Virus record (IMG/VR): IMGVR_UViG_3300021090_000105
Location: 1 to 23,264 of that record
DNA length: 23,264 nt
From: a virus
Reading direction: 5' to 3' (one strand)
Below are positions 5,244 through 12,675 of this stretch, one piece after another. The notes beneath the pieces were generated by a model. That model saw only the letters and a list, made by a program, of their open reading frames with translations. It made no database searches and was not told the DNA's origin. The stretch's first letter is position 1; each line of letters opens with the position of its first letter. The position numbers were made by a program, and so were the translations under genes.

Positions 5244-5771
5244 TTATGCGATTCGTTGATACCAGATCATAGAGTCGGCCTGAAGTGTCACGGTGATCAC
5301 GGGAGTGGTAATCACTCCTACGGCGAACTGAAGCTGAACCGTCCCCGCTGTGATGACCTGGATGTCCATGATGTCCTCGTACAGGCTGAAGGCGTTGTCC
5401 GTTCCGGCCGTGCCTCCGACTCTCACGTCCGTTCCCAAAGACCTGGCCACGCTCATAAGGTTCGAGTCGATGTTCGACGTGGCTCCAAGGGCCAGGCCTG
5501 TGATCCGGCGGGTCACGGTGACGTCAGCTGGCCCGGTCCACTGGAAATTGATGTCCCCGTCTGTGTTCGATACCGGGGCGTCATATGCGATAAGCGACCG
5601 CGCCCGGTACCGGGAGTTGGCCTCAACTGTGAAGCCCAGGCCCGTCGCGTCGGTGAATGTGGTTGACGTGCTGGTCTGTGCTCCGGCGTCGTTCGTGACA
5701 AAAGCCCACTTGCCCGCGTTCAACAATGCGGCTGTGACGGTCTGTCCGGCCAGGATCTCCGGATAGGGCAT
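5244..5771 (-). CDS. Putative tail-tip or host-recognition protein, paralogue of the upstream gene
   Basis: A 175-residue, beta-rich protein, poor in cysteine and rich in Thr, Ala and Val. It starts MPYPEILAGQTVTAALLNAGK and ends with TLQADSMIWYQRIA. It is clearly homologous to the gene at 5775-6281. Both share the start MPYP, the xLNAGKxxFVTN segment, TTFTDATGLGF/TTFVDATDLGF, LIAYDAP/LIGYDAP, SNIDSN/TNIDSN and the LQADS-x-I/W-YQRI end. Proteins of this pattern are found as small structural proteins near the tail-tip genes of actinophages. A jelly-roll-like trimeric fold is plausible but not shown. The start lies 3 bases after the upstream stop, with a weak ribosome site, so translation is probably coupled. 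Confidence 0.6.
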   Translation of the reverse strand: MPYPEILAGQTVTAALLNAGKWAFVTNDAGAQTSTSTTFTDATGLGFTVEANSRYRARSLIAYDAPVSNTDGDINFQWTGPADVTVTRRITGLALGATSNIDSNLMSVARSLGTDVRVGGTAGTDNAFSLYEDIMDIQVITAGTVQLQFAVGVITTPVITVTLQADSMIWYQRIA

Positions 5772-5774
5772 GGC

Positions 5775-6281
5775 CTACTCGATTCTCTGGTAGTAGATGA
5801 TCGAGTCGGCCTGAAGGGTCGCCGTCCCGACCCCGCTGGCCGCGAAGCGGAACTGAGCTGTCCCCGCGCTCACGGTGATCAGGTCCGTGACCTCTTCGTA
5901 GACGCTGAAAGCGTTGGCCACGGCGTTCGGGCCACCCGCGATAACGGCCGTGGTGGCTCCACGCCGGATCTTCGCCATGTTGCTGTCAATGTTCGTTGTG
6001 GTGGTGGCTACCAGGTACTCGCAGTTTCGCGCCGTGGCGGCCCCGGACGGCATGGACCAATCGAATTTGATGTCAGGGGTCGTCGGCGCGTCGTATCCGA
6101 TCAGGACATGGATCTTGTACCGGGCGCTGGCCTCCACCGCGAACCCGAGATCCGTGGCGTCCACGAACGTCGTGGTGGCGTTGGTCTGCGCCCCTCCGGC
6201 GTTGGTGACGAATTCAAGCTTGCCCGCGTTCAAGTCGGCGGCCAGCACCCTCTGACCGGCGGTGAATGTCGGATACGGCAT
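5775..6281 (-). CDS. Putative tail-tip or host-recognition protein, first of a tandem pair
   Basis: A 168-residue, beta-rich protein starting MPYPTFTAGQRVLAADLNAG and ending TLQADSIIYYQRIE, paralogous along its whole length to the next gene downstream. The copies differ mainly in the middle (about residues 70-110), where the lengths and side chains vary, as expected if a surface loop is under diversifying selection. The ATG at 6281 follows GGGAGGGG with 4-base spacing, right after the stop of the large tail protein. The position at the end of the virion operon, after the tail proteins, is where receptor-binding or fibre proteins are usually encoded. No catalytic or carbohydrate-binding motif is recognisable, so the role is inferred. 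Confidence 0.6.
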   Translation of the reverse strand: MPYPTFTAGQRVLAADLNAGKLEFVTNAGGAQTNATTTFVDATDLGFAVEASARYKIHVLIGYDAPTTPDIKFDWSMPSGAATARNCEYLVATTTTNIDSNMAKIRRGATTAVIAGGPNAVANAFSVYEEVTDLITVSAGTAQFRFAASGVGTATLQADSIIYYQRIE

Positions 6282-6290
6282 GGCCCCTCC

Positions 6291-8516
6291 CTACAGAGCG
6301 ACGATCATTGGCTGGGCAAGACGGATGTCCGCCCCCGTGTTCTGGACCTTGACGATCCCGTTGACGGCCCTGGTCACGGTGAACGTCTGGGGGCTGGTGG
6401 TGCCCGTGATGGCCGTAACGGTCATGATCTCGCCACCGATCGAGATGTCGAACGGGAATTCGGACGCGTAACCGGCGCTGTCCACCCAAACGGGGCCGGT
6501 CGTCGTGGTGACGCTCATGGATGTGGCCACGTCTGTGATGCCGGTCGTCAGGGTGGACCCCGACGTGTCGGCCCTGCCGAACGTGGCGCTGTCCAGGGTC
6601 GCGACCCTCCATGGTGACTCCGGAGCGCCGTTGAAGCTGATCACGTGCTCGAACTGGTCGAACCACTCCGTGTAGCTGTTCATGATCTGGCTGATGTCGC
6701 CCGGGGGGAGCCAGGCCGGAACGTCGGTGACCAGGTACCGGTCTCCCGGCTTCAGGACCAGGGCGGACGCCGTCAGGTCGTAGCTGGCCGTGAAGTTGGA
6801 CCGCTTCAGGTGAACGGTGATCGTCGGGTACCGGGGCTCGTCAACCGTGCCCACATGGACGCGCCATGACGCCTGGTCCAGTAGCTGTTCGTCGGCTTCC
6901 AGGCTGAGCGTGGGGGCGTCGTCGTACGTCCCGATGCCGTCGGGAGGGGGGAGGATTGAGAGTGGCCCAGATTCGAGTACAGCCCGCGCTGAGGACCCTT
7001 GGTCGCGCTTGACCGTGACGTCGTTCCGGGACAGCTGATCGTCGTCCACCGGGATCGGGACCTCGAACAGGTCGCTGTTCTCATACGACAGTGTCATCAC
7101 GGGGTCACGGTTGTAGAGAGACAACCGGCTCCGGTACTCCAGGCCGAGACGGTCACGGGGCTCGTACAAAACACCCATGTCGGTGTCCACACACTCCTGG
7201 AGAAGATCCACCAGGGTCTTCAGCCCCTGAGGACCCATGACCCCGGCCGTGTTCCCGGTCTGGCCGTTGGTCAGGGACACGAACGAGATGCCCTCTTCCC
7301 TGCAGAGACGGCCGATCCGTGTGGTCGGGCTCTCCCCCAGGTAGGCGATGCTCTGGTTATAGAGGTCGAAGGACGATGACGTCTGGATCTGAAGGGACAG
7401 GTGCCCGTAGGCCGTCAGGCCCGCGCCCTGGCCAGGGTTGAGACTCAGCTGCGTGACCCGCCCTACGGTCATGCCCGTGAACGTCGTCGGGTCGTTGGCC
7501 AGGTACAGCCCCAGGTAGACCACGGAGACCTGAGCGGAGACGTTGGCCCCGGACTGCGTGAGTTCGACGGAGACCCGCGTGAGCTGGCCCGGGAGGGACG
7601 TCAGGCTACCGAGTGCGCCGGAGTCCTGGAGGATCGCCCCGTCTTCGTCGTAGGCCCTCAGGCCGAGAAGCCCTGTCGGGTTGTCGTAGTACAGTTCCCA
7701 CTTCTTCGCCGTCCCCGTGGTGGATATCCAGCAGATGCGTTTTCCGTTGGTCTCTCCGGCAGCGGGGATGGCCAGCAGGAATCGGACCTGGGTCTCTCCG
7801 GACACCGTGTACGGCGGAATCTTGGCGATGATCGACCCGCCCGCCATGGTCGGGATCGGCTCGGAGCTGTCGAAGTCCGTGAAGCTGGCCAGGTCCGGGG
7901 TACCCGAGATCTTCGCGTTCGGCACTCCCGATACGGCGCTGGCGAAGAACGTCGAATCGTCGCCGTCCTCCATGGTCCAGTAGGCGATGACGGGGTTGTC
8001 CGTCTCCCTGGCCAGCCCCCGGTACATGGTCGAGTGGAGGGGCTGGTTCCCCTGGCTGAGTCTGCGGAGCACCCCGGCCGCCGAGATCGTCACCCAGACG
8101 TCGTTACCGGTCAGGTCCCAGTTCTGCGGCCAGGCCACGATCTCACCGTGGAAGCGGAAGCGCTGGGTGCCCTCCTGGTCCACGGACACGCGGACGGGGG
8201 TGTTCCGGCCGATCTTCCCGTACAGGGGTGACGTCGGGTTGCGCGGGCTGTACTTACCGCCCCTGTTGTTCAGGGTGAACGTGCATGTGTTCTGCTGAAC
8301 GCGTGCCGACTCGTCAGGCCGTCCCCCCGTGGTCCTGATCTTGTCCGCGTATCTGACGTCGGGGCTGATGTCCGTCCACGCCTCATTGACGAAGATCTCC
8401 ACCAGGGGGCCGACCGATGTAGAGCTGGTGGAGGACATGTCTCCGGAGGAACCGGCACCCGGGAAGCCCCCGGGCCTCCACCGCTTCCATCCTTCGACCT
8501 TCGGCCCTGCCCTCAC
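6291..8516 (-). CDS. Large minor tail protein (tail tip/baseplate) with lectin-like central region
   Basis: Up to 741 residues from a GTG at 8516, four bases after the previous stop. An alternative ATG lies about 25 codons in (MSSTSSTSVGPLVEIFV), and neither has a strong ribosome site. The N-terminal domain (VEIFVNEAWTDISPDVRYAD, TFTLNNRGGKYSPRNPTSPL) is the pattern of actinophage minor tail proteins that bind the tape-measure end of the tail. Residues of about 170-370 look like a LamG/concanavalin-type beta-sandwich (YWTMEDGDDSTFF, then WELYYDNPTGLLGLRAYDEDG), a fold often used for glycan binding. The C-terminal third is a beta-rich domain with repeated ITVTAITGTTSPQTFTVTRA-like strands. No peptidoglycan hydrolase motif is seen. 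It is likely a tail-tip hub and possibly carries host-recognition activity. Confidence 0.75.
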   Translation of the reverse strand: MRAGPKVEGWKRWRPGGFPGAGSSGDMSSTSSTSVGPLVEIFVNEAWTDISPDVRYADKIRTTGGRPDESARVQQNTCTFTLNNRGGKYSPRNPTSPLYGKIGRNTPVRVSVDQEGTQRFRFHGEIVAWPQNWDLTGNDVWVTISAAGVLRRLSQGNQPLHSTMYRGLARETDNPVIAYWTMEDGDDSTFFASAVSGVPNAKISGTPDLASFTDFDSSEPIPTMAGGSIIAKIPPYTVSGETQVRFLLAIPAAGETNGKRICWISTTGTAKKWELYYDNPTGLLGLRAYDEDGAILQDSGALGSLTSLPGQLTRVSVELTQSGANVSAQVSVVYLGLYLANDPTTFTGMTVGRVTQLSLNPGQGAGLTAYGHLSLQIQTSSSFDLYNQSIAYLGESPTTRIGRLCREEGISFVSLTNGQTGNTAGVMGPQGLKTLVDLLQECVDTDMGVLYEPRDRLGLEYRSRLSLYNRDPVMTLSYENSDLFEVPIPVDDDQLSRNDVTVKRDQGSSARAVLESGPLSILPPPDGIGTYDDAPTLSLEADEQLLDQASWRVHVGTVDEPRYPTITVHLKRSNFTASYDLTASALVLKPGDRYLVTDVPAWLPPGDISQIMNSYTEWFDQFEHVISFNGAPESPWRVATLDSATFGRADTSGSTLTTGITDVATSMSVTTTTGPVWVDSAGYASEFPFDISIGGEIMTVTAITGTTSPQTFTVTRAVNGIVKVQNTGADIRLAQPMIVAL

Positions 8517-8519
8517 TGA

Positions 8520-9032
8520 TCACTCATCCCATACCACGAAGCAGCGCATGTTCACGGCCGCGCTGAACGTGACCCTGATCCGGAGAAAGCGGGAGATCGC
8601 CACCTCCGGCCGCTCGTCGGGCATGAACTGATAGGTGTACTCCGTCGGGCTGGCTCCGTTGGAGACCCCGGCCACGTTGACGACGTCGAAGACACGAGTC
8701 GCGGTGATGGACCCCTCCGCCGACCCGGTGTACCCCGTGTTGGCGGTCCCCAGGGTCATCAGAGAGGCCGTCTCGTTGGGGTCCTGCGGCTGGACCCCGG
8801 CCGCCACATGGGCTGTCACCGTGGCCGCTACGTCCGTCTGGAGCAGCTCCACGACCCCGACCCCGGTGGTTCCGGGAGCGGCGTCCACGGTGAAGCCCCA
8901 GGCGATGACCTTCAGTTTCCGGGTTGACGGGGTGTTGATCTGGAGCATGGTCTTGATCGCCGTGCCCGTGGTCACAGCCGCTTGCGCGGCCGTGGTCGGC
9001 ATCGGCCCGTTCCAGCTCTTGTATGTGGGCAC
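8520..9032 (-). CDS. Tail-associated structural protein (170 residues)
   Basis: A GTG start at 9032 (MPTYKSWNGPMPTTAAQAAV) has AGGAG 8 bases upstream, directly after the tape measure stop. The protein is beta-rich and Thr/Val/Ala-rich throughout, with strands such as RKLKVIAWGFTVDA, TGVGVVELLQTDV and FLRIRVTFSAAVNMRCFVVWDE. It is hydrophilic enough to be a virion surface protein. It lies between the tape measure and the large minor tail protein, where the distal tail protein (Dit) normally lies in siphoviruses. I do not recognise Dit motifs, so a decoration or tail-tip protein is equally possible. The overall style resembles the two small paralogues at 5244-6281, but I could not establish homology. 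Confidence 0.6.
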   Translation of the reverse strand: MPTYKSWNGPMPTTAAQAAVTTGTAIKTMLQINTPSTRKLKVIAWGFTVDAAPGTTGVGVVELLQTDVAATVTAHVAAGVQPQDPNETASLMTLGTANTGYTGSAEGSITATRVFDVVNVAGVSNGASPTEYTYQFMPDERPEVAISRFLRIRVTFSAAVNMRCFVVWDE

Positions 9033-9034
9033 GT

Positions 9035-10999
9035 TTATACTCCTAGGGCTCTCTGGACGGAGTCGGTTCCCGAACCCGCCGTCGCTCGGATGTTCTTCTT
9101 CAGCCAGGTCATGAACTCGTCCCCGCCGTTACCGCCGACCCATTGAAGTTGGACCACCCCGGAGCCTCCCCCGCCTCCGGACATGGCCGCTTCCGTGGCC
9201 CCGTTGGGGATGACGGTCGAACCGAACGGGAGTCTGACCATCTCCCGGCCCTGCTCTCCGACCATGACCAGGTTGGACCTGGGGCCGCCTCCGGCGGCTC
9301 CGGAGATGCCTCCGTGCGCGAAGCCGGGCACGAAGCGTTCGATGGAGTCGGGGATCATGTCCCGCACGGCTCCCATGATCGCTCCGCCCATGGACTTCAC
9401 GCCGCTCACGATGCCGGAGATGATCCGGCGACCGGCGGTGTAGAGCCAGCTCCCGGCATTCTTGAACACTCCGACGATCTTGTCTTTCACGCCGATGACG
9501 GCGTTACGGACGATCCGGCCCCCGTTGGCGGTCGCGTCTCTCATGGCCTCGAAGGACCGCTTCATGATGCCCTTGAGAATCCCGATGATGCCCGTGAAGA
9601 CCAGCTTGATACGGGCCACGATCATCTTGACGATCCCGACCAGGACCTCTCTCGCGCCCTTGAGGATGTCCTTGACGCCGTCCCAAGCTTTTTCCCAGTC
9701 GCCCGTCAGAATGCCCGTGAAGACCTTGAAGATCCCGACGATGACCGTGATGACGCCGGAGATGACGGTCAGGATGCCCTCCATGGTCTCGGCCACGAAC
9801 GGCCCAAGGATGTCGATGAAGAACGAGACCACTGGGGCAAGTGCGTCGATCAGGTCGCCGAAGGCCGGGATGAACTCTTCCTTCAGCTTCGTGAAGATCT
9901 CGGAGAGTACCGGCATGACGGCCTCTTTGATCTTCTCGAACGCCTCCACGATGTGGGGCCAGACCTCAGATGCGGCTGATTTTATGTCGTCAAGGAAGCC
10001 CGCGCCCTCCGGGGTCTTGGTGAAGAAGTCCACGAATGTCTGGTAGGCGGCCTTGATCTCGTCAAAGTGACGGATGATGATGCCCACGGCCGCGATGACG
10101 GCGATGACCGGGCCACCGAACGCGATGGCGATCAGCGCGATGGCGTCGGCCAGCAGGGCGAACTTCGTCTGGTAAAGCTCATAAATGGCAACGGCCTGTT
10201 TGATCCACCCGACCAGGGTGGAAATCGCGTCCCGGACGGCCGTCACGGTGTCCTTCAGCTTGGACAGCCCGCCCCCGACAGACTTGGCGTTGATCTTGTC
10301 CATGACCTCGATCAGTTTGTCCATGATCCCTGACAGGCCATTCTTTCCGGCCGCCATGGACACGCCCATGATCCGCCCCAGCATCTTGGCGAAGCTGATG
10401 GCGGTCTCTGCGATCTTCGGGGCCAGCTCGATCATGGTCTTGCCGATGGGGTCGAGAATGTTCCTGATCGTCTTGACGCCCTGGGTGGAGTTGGCCCAAC
10501 CCAGGAACCCCTTCATCACCTTGTTAGTGGCAATGCCGATGTTGTCCATGGCGGAACGGATGGCGGGGAAGTTCATCTTCACGAACTCCTGAGCGAGAGG
10601 CTTGATCCCCCGGGACGCCATCTCCGACGCGTGCTCTCCGGCGTGTTTGAACGCGTGCGCTATGGGCTCCAGGGCCAGACGAGCGGCCGACCCCTCCTTG
10701 AAGATCTGGGACAGGGTCGTCTTGACGAAGATACCGGCGACCGCGAACGCCACCAGGGCCGGAGCAGCCTGAACGGCCGCCTGCCCAACCCCGTACACGG
10801 CCTTGACCACAGGGACCAGCAAGGGGGCGGCTGAGATGGCCGTAGAAGCCACGGCGGCCAGCTTCAGGGCCATCTGCCCAAGCGGGGCCAGCGACTCCAG
10901 CACCTTGCCCCTGAGGGCCGTCATGCCCCTGCCCACGCCATCGAAGACGTTGCTGGCCATGTCCCGCGCGCGGACGTGGATCTCAACCGTGTTCGCCAT
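9035..10999 (-). CDS. Tape measure protein
   Basis: A 654-residue protein that is mostly helical, with alternating hydrophobic stretches at about 40-100, 280-310 and 390-440. A Gly-rich C-terminal part contains GFAHGGISGAAGGGPRSNLV and VGEQGREMVRLPFGSTVIPN, a tail segment that is very common in actinophage tape measures. It lies directly after the tail assembly chaperone pair, the canonical place. Two ATGs occur, at 11002 and 10999. The second is preferred because GGAGGTGA then ends at a better spacing. The start lies inside the end of the frameshifted chaperone reading frame. At the usual rule of about 0.15 nm per residue, the tail would be near 100 nm. No lysozyme or peptidase domain is embedded, unlike some actinophage tape measures. 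Confidence 0.92.
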   Translation of the reverse strand: MANTVEIHVRARDMASNVFDGVGRGMTALRGKVLESLAPLGQMALKLAAVASTAISAAPLLVPVVKAVYGVGQAAVQAAPALVAFAVAGIFVKTTLSQIFKEGSAARLALEPIAHAFKHAGEHASEMASRGIKPLAQEFVKMNFPAIRSAMDNIGIATNKVMKGFLGWANSTQGVKTIRNILDPIGKTMIELAPKIAETAISFAKMLGRIMGVSMAAGKNGLSGIMDKLIEVMDKINAKSVGGGLSKLKDTVTAVRDAISTLVGWIKQAVAIYELYQTKFALLADAIALIAIAFGGPVIAVIAAVGIIIRHFDEIKAAYQTFVDFFTKTPEGAGFLDDIKSAASEVWPHIVEAFEKIKEAVMPVLSEIFTKLKEEFIPAFGDLIDALAPVVSFFIDILGPFVAETMEGILTVISGVITVIVGIFKVFTGILTGDWEKAWDGVKDILKGAREVLVGIVKMIVARIKLVFTGIIGILKGIMKRSFEAMRDATANGGRIVRNAVIGVKDKIVGVFKNAGSWLYTAGRRIISGIVSGVKSMGGAIMGAVRDMIPDSIERFVPGFAHGGISGAAGGGPRSNLVMVGEQGREMVRLPFGSTVIPNGATEAAMSGGGGGSGVVQLQWVGGNGGDEFMTWLKKNIRATAGSGTDSVQRALGV

Positions 11000-11578
11000 C
11001 ATTCACCTCCCCCTCTTCCTGGTCCGGCCTCTTGCCCATGGCCTCGATCTTGATCAGTTTCAGGAGGTAAGCGTCCTCCGCGAGCACCTCACTGGGCAGC
11101 TTGTGGAACGCCCTGCAGAGACCAAGGATGGTCTCCGCCTCCTCCAGCTCGAACGGCTTCTCTACAGGGGTGCCATCGGAATAGGTGCCTCCGGGAAGGT
11201 CCCTCCAGATCGTGAGTCTTTTCCCAGGTCGGCCGACACTCCGGCGACCGCTTCGATCCAGGCCATGATGATCGACAGGACGAAGTCGAAGTCCTGATCC
11301 TTGACCCCTTCCAGGGTCGCCGGTACCGGTTCGTCCTTCTCGTCCTCCAGGTTCCAGGACACCAGCGCGGATGCGAAGCCCTCGAACAGGGATTCGACCG
11401 CGCGGGCGTCGTTGGCGGTGAACTCCCGCTTCTTCCCCGCCTGACCCGCGAGATCGGCCAGCTTCATCAACCCCATGAGACGGCCGGACGACACGGACTT
11501 CGTGACAACCTCCAGGCCCTCCATCTCGGGGTCGTCGAAGACCAGCCTGTACTGGAGGCTCTTGCGCTTGTATCCCAT
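10983..11578 (-). CDS. Tail assembly chaperone, long form made by -1 ribosomal frameshift (gpGT-like)
   Basis: Same start as the short form, but at GGGAAAA (11225-11219) the ribosome can slip back one base. After AAA it then reads AGA CTC ACG ATC TGG and continues open for 78 codons to the TGA at 10985-10983. The added part reads RLTIWRDLPGGTYSDG at its start, has a helical middle (KPFELEEAETILGLCRAF, LAEDAYLLKLIKIEAM) and an acidic end. The total is about 198 residues. The extension overlaps the first 17 bases of the tape measure gene. In lambda and most siphoviruses the G/GT pair at this position folds the tape measure and recruits the tail-tube subunit. This product is not visible as an ordinary ORF. 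Confidence 0.85.
11162..11578 (-). CDS. Tail assembly chaperone, short form (gpG-like)
   Basis: A 138-residue protein. The ATG at 11578 is preceded by AAGGAG 7 bases upstream. A much longer upstream extension of the same frame (to 11965) overlaps the tail-tube gene and is not real. The protein is acidic and helical, with FDDPEMEGLEVVTKSVSSGR near the start, FTANDARAVESLFEGFASALVSW in the middle, and EGVKDQDFDFVLSIIMAWIEAV before the slip site. This matches the two-helix-bundle profile of actinophage tail chaperones. Most ribosomes are expected to end at the TAG at 11164-11162, so this is the abundant form. It acts in the cytoplasm during tail assembly and is absent from the virion. It lies between a tail tube gene and the tape measure. 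Confidence 0.85.
   Translation of the reverse strand: MGYKRKSLQYRLVFDDPEMEGLEVVTKSVSSGRLMGLMKLADLAGQAGKKREFTANDARAVESLFEGFASALVSWNLEDEKDEPVPATLEGVKDQDFDFVLSIIMAWIEAVAGVSADLGKDSRSGGTFPEAPIPMAPL
11219..11225 (-). promoter_or_regulatory. -1 programmed frameshift slippery site GGGAAAA
   Basis: Read in the zero frame as CTG GGA AAA GAC, the bases G-GGA-AAA have the X-XXY-YYZ form, the same type as lambda's GGGAAAG. The downstream -1 frame is open for 78 codons and ends 20 bases inside the next gene. I did not find a clear stimulatory pseudoknot by eye. Confidence 0.85.
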
Positions 11579-11588
11579 GCCGGTCTCC

Positions 11589-12002
11589 TTACGCGTTGAC
11601 CCAGACGGGGGCGGTGCCGTCGGCCAGGACGCCCGGTGCGGTCCACACCAGCGACCCATCGGCAGCGCGGGCCAGCGAGTAATCGGTGTAGAGCGTCTCG
11701 CACTGGAGGTACGGGGTCGCTGAACTGGTGGGGATGATCTTCGTGGTCCGAAGCGTGTTGTCGTCGGTGACGTTCTCGAACACCGTGTGACTGAGCGCCG
11801 CGTTGAAGACCCCGGTGAGGGACACGGAGAAGTCCGCCAGCAGCAGCAGCCGTTCCATGGCGCTCTTGTTGACGCCGGTCGTGTCCTGGACGGCCCGGGG
11901 AGTGGCGAACTGGAAGCTGTTGACGTCGTTGCTGATGTCGGTGAGTGACGGCACGGAGGTATCAACCGAGATGGTTGCCCCGAGTCCGGTTACCTTGGCC
12001 AA
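11589..12002 (-). CDS. Second major tail (tube) protein homologue, short form
   Basis: A 137-residue protein with a TTG start (12002), GAAAGGGG about 10 bases upstream and no in-frame ATG nearby. It is homologous to the N-terminal half of the 240-residue tail protein at 12675-13397. Shared features are MAK-x2-GLGA, VDTS/VDGY, DISNDVNSF/DINSLS, RAVQDTTGVNKSAMERL against RAALDFTAIDKTGFERL, and a later R-x-ADGSL. The fold would be the beta-sandwich of siphovirus tail-tube subunits. It sits immediately upstream of the tail chaperone genes, where the major tail protein normally is, and has TAPGVLADGTAPVW at its C-terminus. It may be the main tube subunit, with the longer paralogue a decorated tube or tail-terminator partner, or the reverse. 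Confidence 0.75.
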   Translation of the reverse strand: MAKVTGLGATISVDTSVPSLTDISNDVNSFQFATPRAVQDTTGVNKSAMERLLLLADFSVSLTGVFNAALSHTVFENVTDDNTLRTTKIIPTSSATPYLQCETLYTDYSLARAADGSLVWTAPGVLADGTAPVWVNA

Positions 12003-12007
12003 TGGAC

Positions 12008-12427
12008 TCAGCCCCTTTCTAGAATCGTGATGATCTTGTCCTGGTGCTCTGAGAAGTCCTCGGCCCAGTCAAGCCCGTTGACGTGACGGCGGATCACGCC
12101 CCTGTTCTGCCGTCGGTCCCCGCCGTAGACATAGAACGACTCTGACACCGTCTTGTGGTCGGCGAAACAACGCTGCCCGGCCTCGAAACGGAAGACGGTC
12201 AGGCCAGCCGTGGTGCGACCCTCCCGGAACGTCCGGCCCGACATGGTCCGCACGTAATGAGCCTGGTTCAGGCCCAACTCCGTGGTCTCGTCAAAGGTCG
12301 ATTCCCAGCCCTTGGCGTACGCCTGACACCCGACGTCACGGCACGTGGCCTTCTGCACGGTGTCCCTTCTCCGGGAGTAGGCGTACGTCTGGTAGGCACC
12401 GGGCGGCATGTTCGGTTCGATGATCAC
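12008..12427 (-). CDS. Hypothetical protein in the tail operon (139 residues)
   Basis: ATG at 12427 overlaps the previous stop as ATGA. The sequence is charged and rich in Arg, Tyr and Phe, with MIIEPNMPPGAYQTYAYSRR at the start, two cysteines in KATCRDVGCQAYAKG (about residues 27-42) and a C-terminal helix ending DWAEDFSEHQDKIITILERG. The Cys-x4-Cys pair followed by a third Cys (QRCFADHK, about residue 88) could bind a metal ion or be structural. The position between the two tail-tube homologues is fixed in many actinophage genomes with similar small proteins of unknown role. I do not recognise a named family. Its reality is supported by the operon overlaps and by consistent codon use. Confidence 0.6.
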   Translation of the reverse strand: MIIEPNMPPGAYQTYAYSRRRDTVQKATCRDVGCQAYAKGWESTFDETTELGLNQAHYVRTMSGRTFREGRTTAGLTVFRFEAGQRCFADHKTVSESFYVYGGDRRQNRGVIRRHVNGLDWAEDFSEHQDKIITILERG

Positions 12428-12675
12428 GGTAGGTCCTCCGGCCTTGGTCTCGATCTGGTGATGACCGGGGCTCCGCGCTCCCCGGTACCTTTCGGCCTGG
12501 CGTCCGGCGAACGGAGTTCGAGGAACCCCAGGAACGAATCCGCCAGCTCCAGGCCCGTCTGTCCGAGCACGTACGGCTTACCGGCGTCGTCCCATGCCAG
12601 GACCGGCCGGAGGGTCTCGCCGTCCTTCTCTTCGAGGAAGTAGGCGGCCACGACTTGACGTGTGCATTCGAACAT
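12424..12675 (-). CDS. Hypothetical protein in the tail operon (83 residues)
   Basis: The start used is the ATG at 12675, which overlaps the upstream stop as TGATG. A longer version from 12726 would run into the tail gene and is rejected. The product reads MFECTRQVVAAYFLEEKDGE, then RPVLAWDDAGKPYVLGQTGL and ELADSFLGFLELRSPDARPKG, and ends in a basic, Pro-rich tail. It has mixed alpha/beta character and no membrane segment. The stop overlaps the next start (ATGA). The family is not recognised. The short C-terminal linker suggests a small structural adaptor, but that is a guess. Confidence 0.6.
   Translation of the reverse strand: MFECTRQVVAAYFLEEKDGETLRPVLAWDDAGKPYVLGQTGLELADSFLGFLELRSPDARPKGTGERGAPVITRSRPRPEDLP

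Noticed and set aside
7401-8231. Long plus-strand frame (276 residues) opposite the large tail protein, and a similar one at 9143-9979 opposite the tape measure
   Set aside because: They are antisense shadows of GC-rich coding sequence. Composition is skewed (Asp/His/Arg/Gly-rich), there are no ribosome sites, and the minus-strand genes there are clear.
11579-11965. N-terminal extension of the tail chaperone frame
   Set aside because: It lies across the tail-tube gene, is low-complexity (Pro/Ser/Thr/Arg), and the ATG at 11578 has a good ribosome site.
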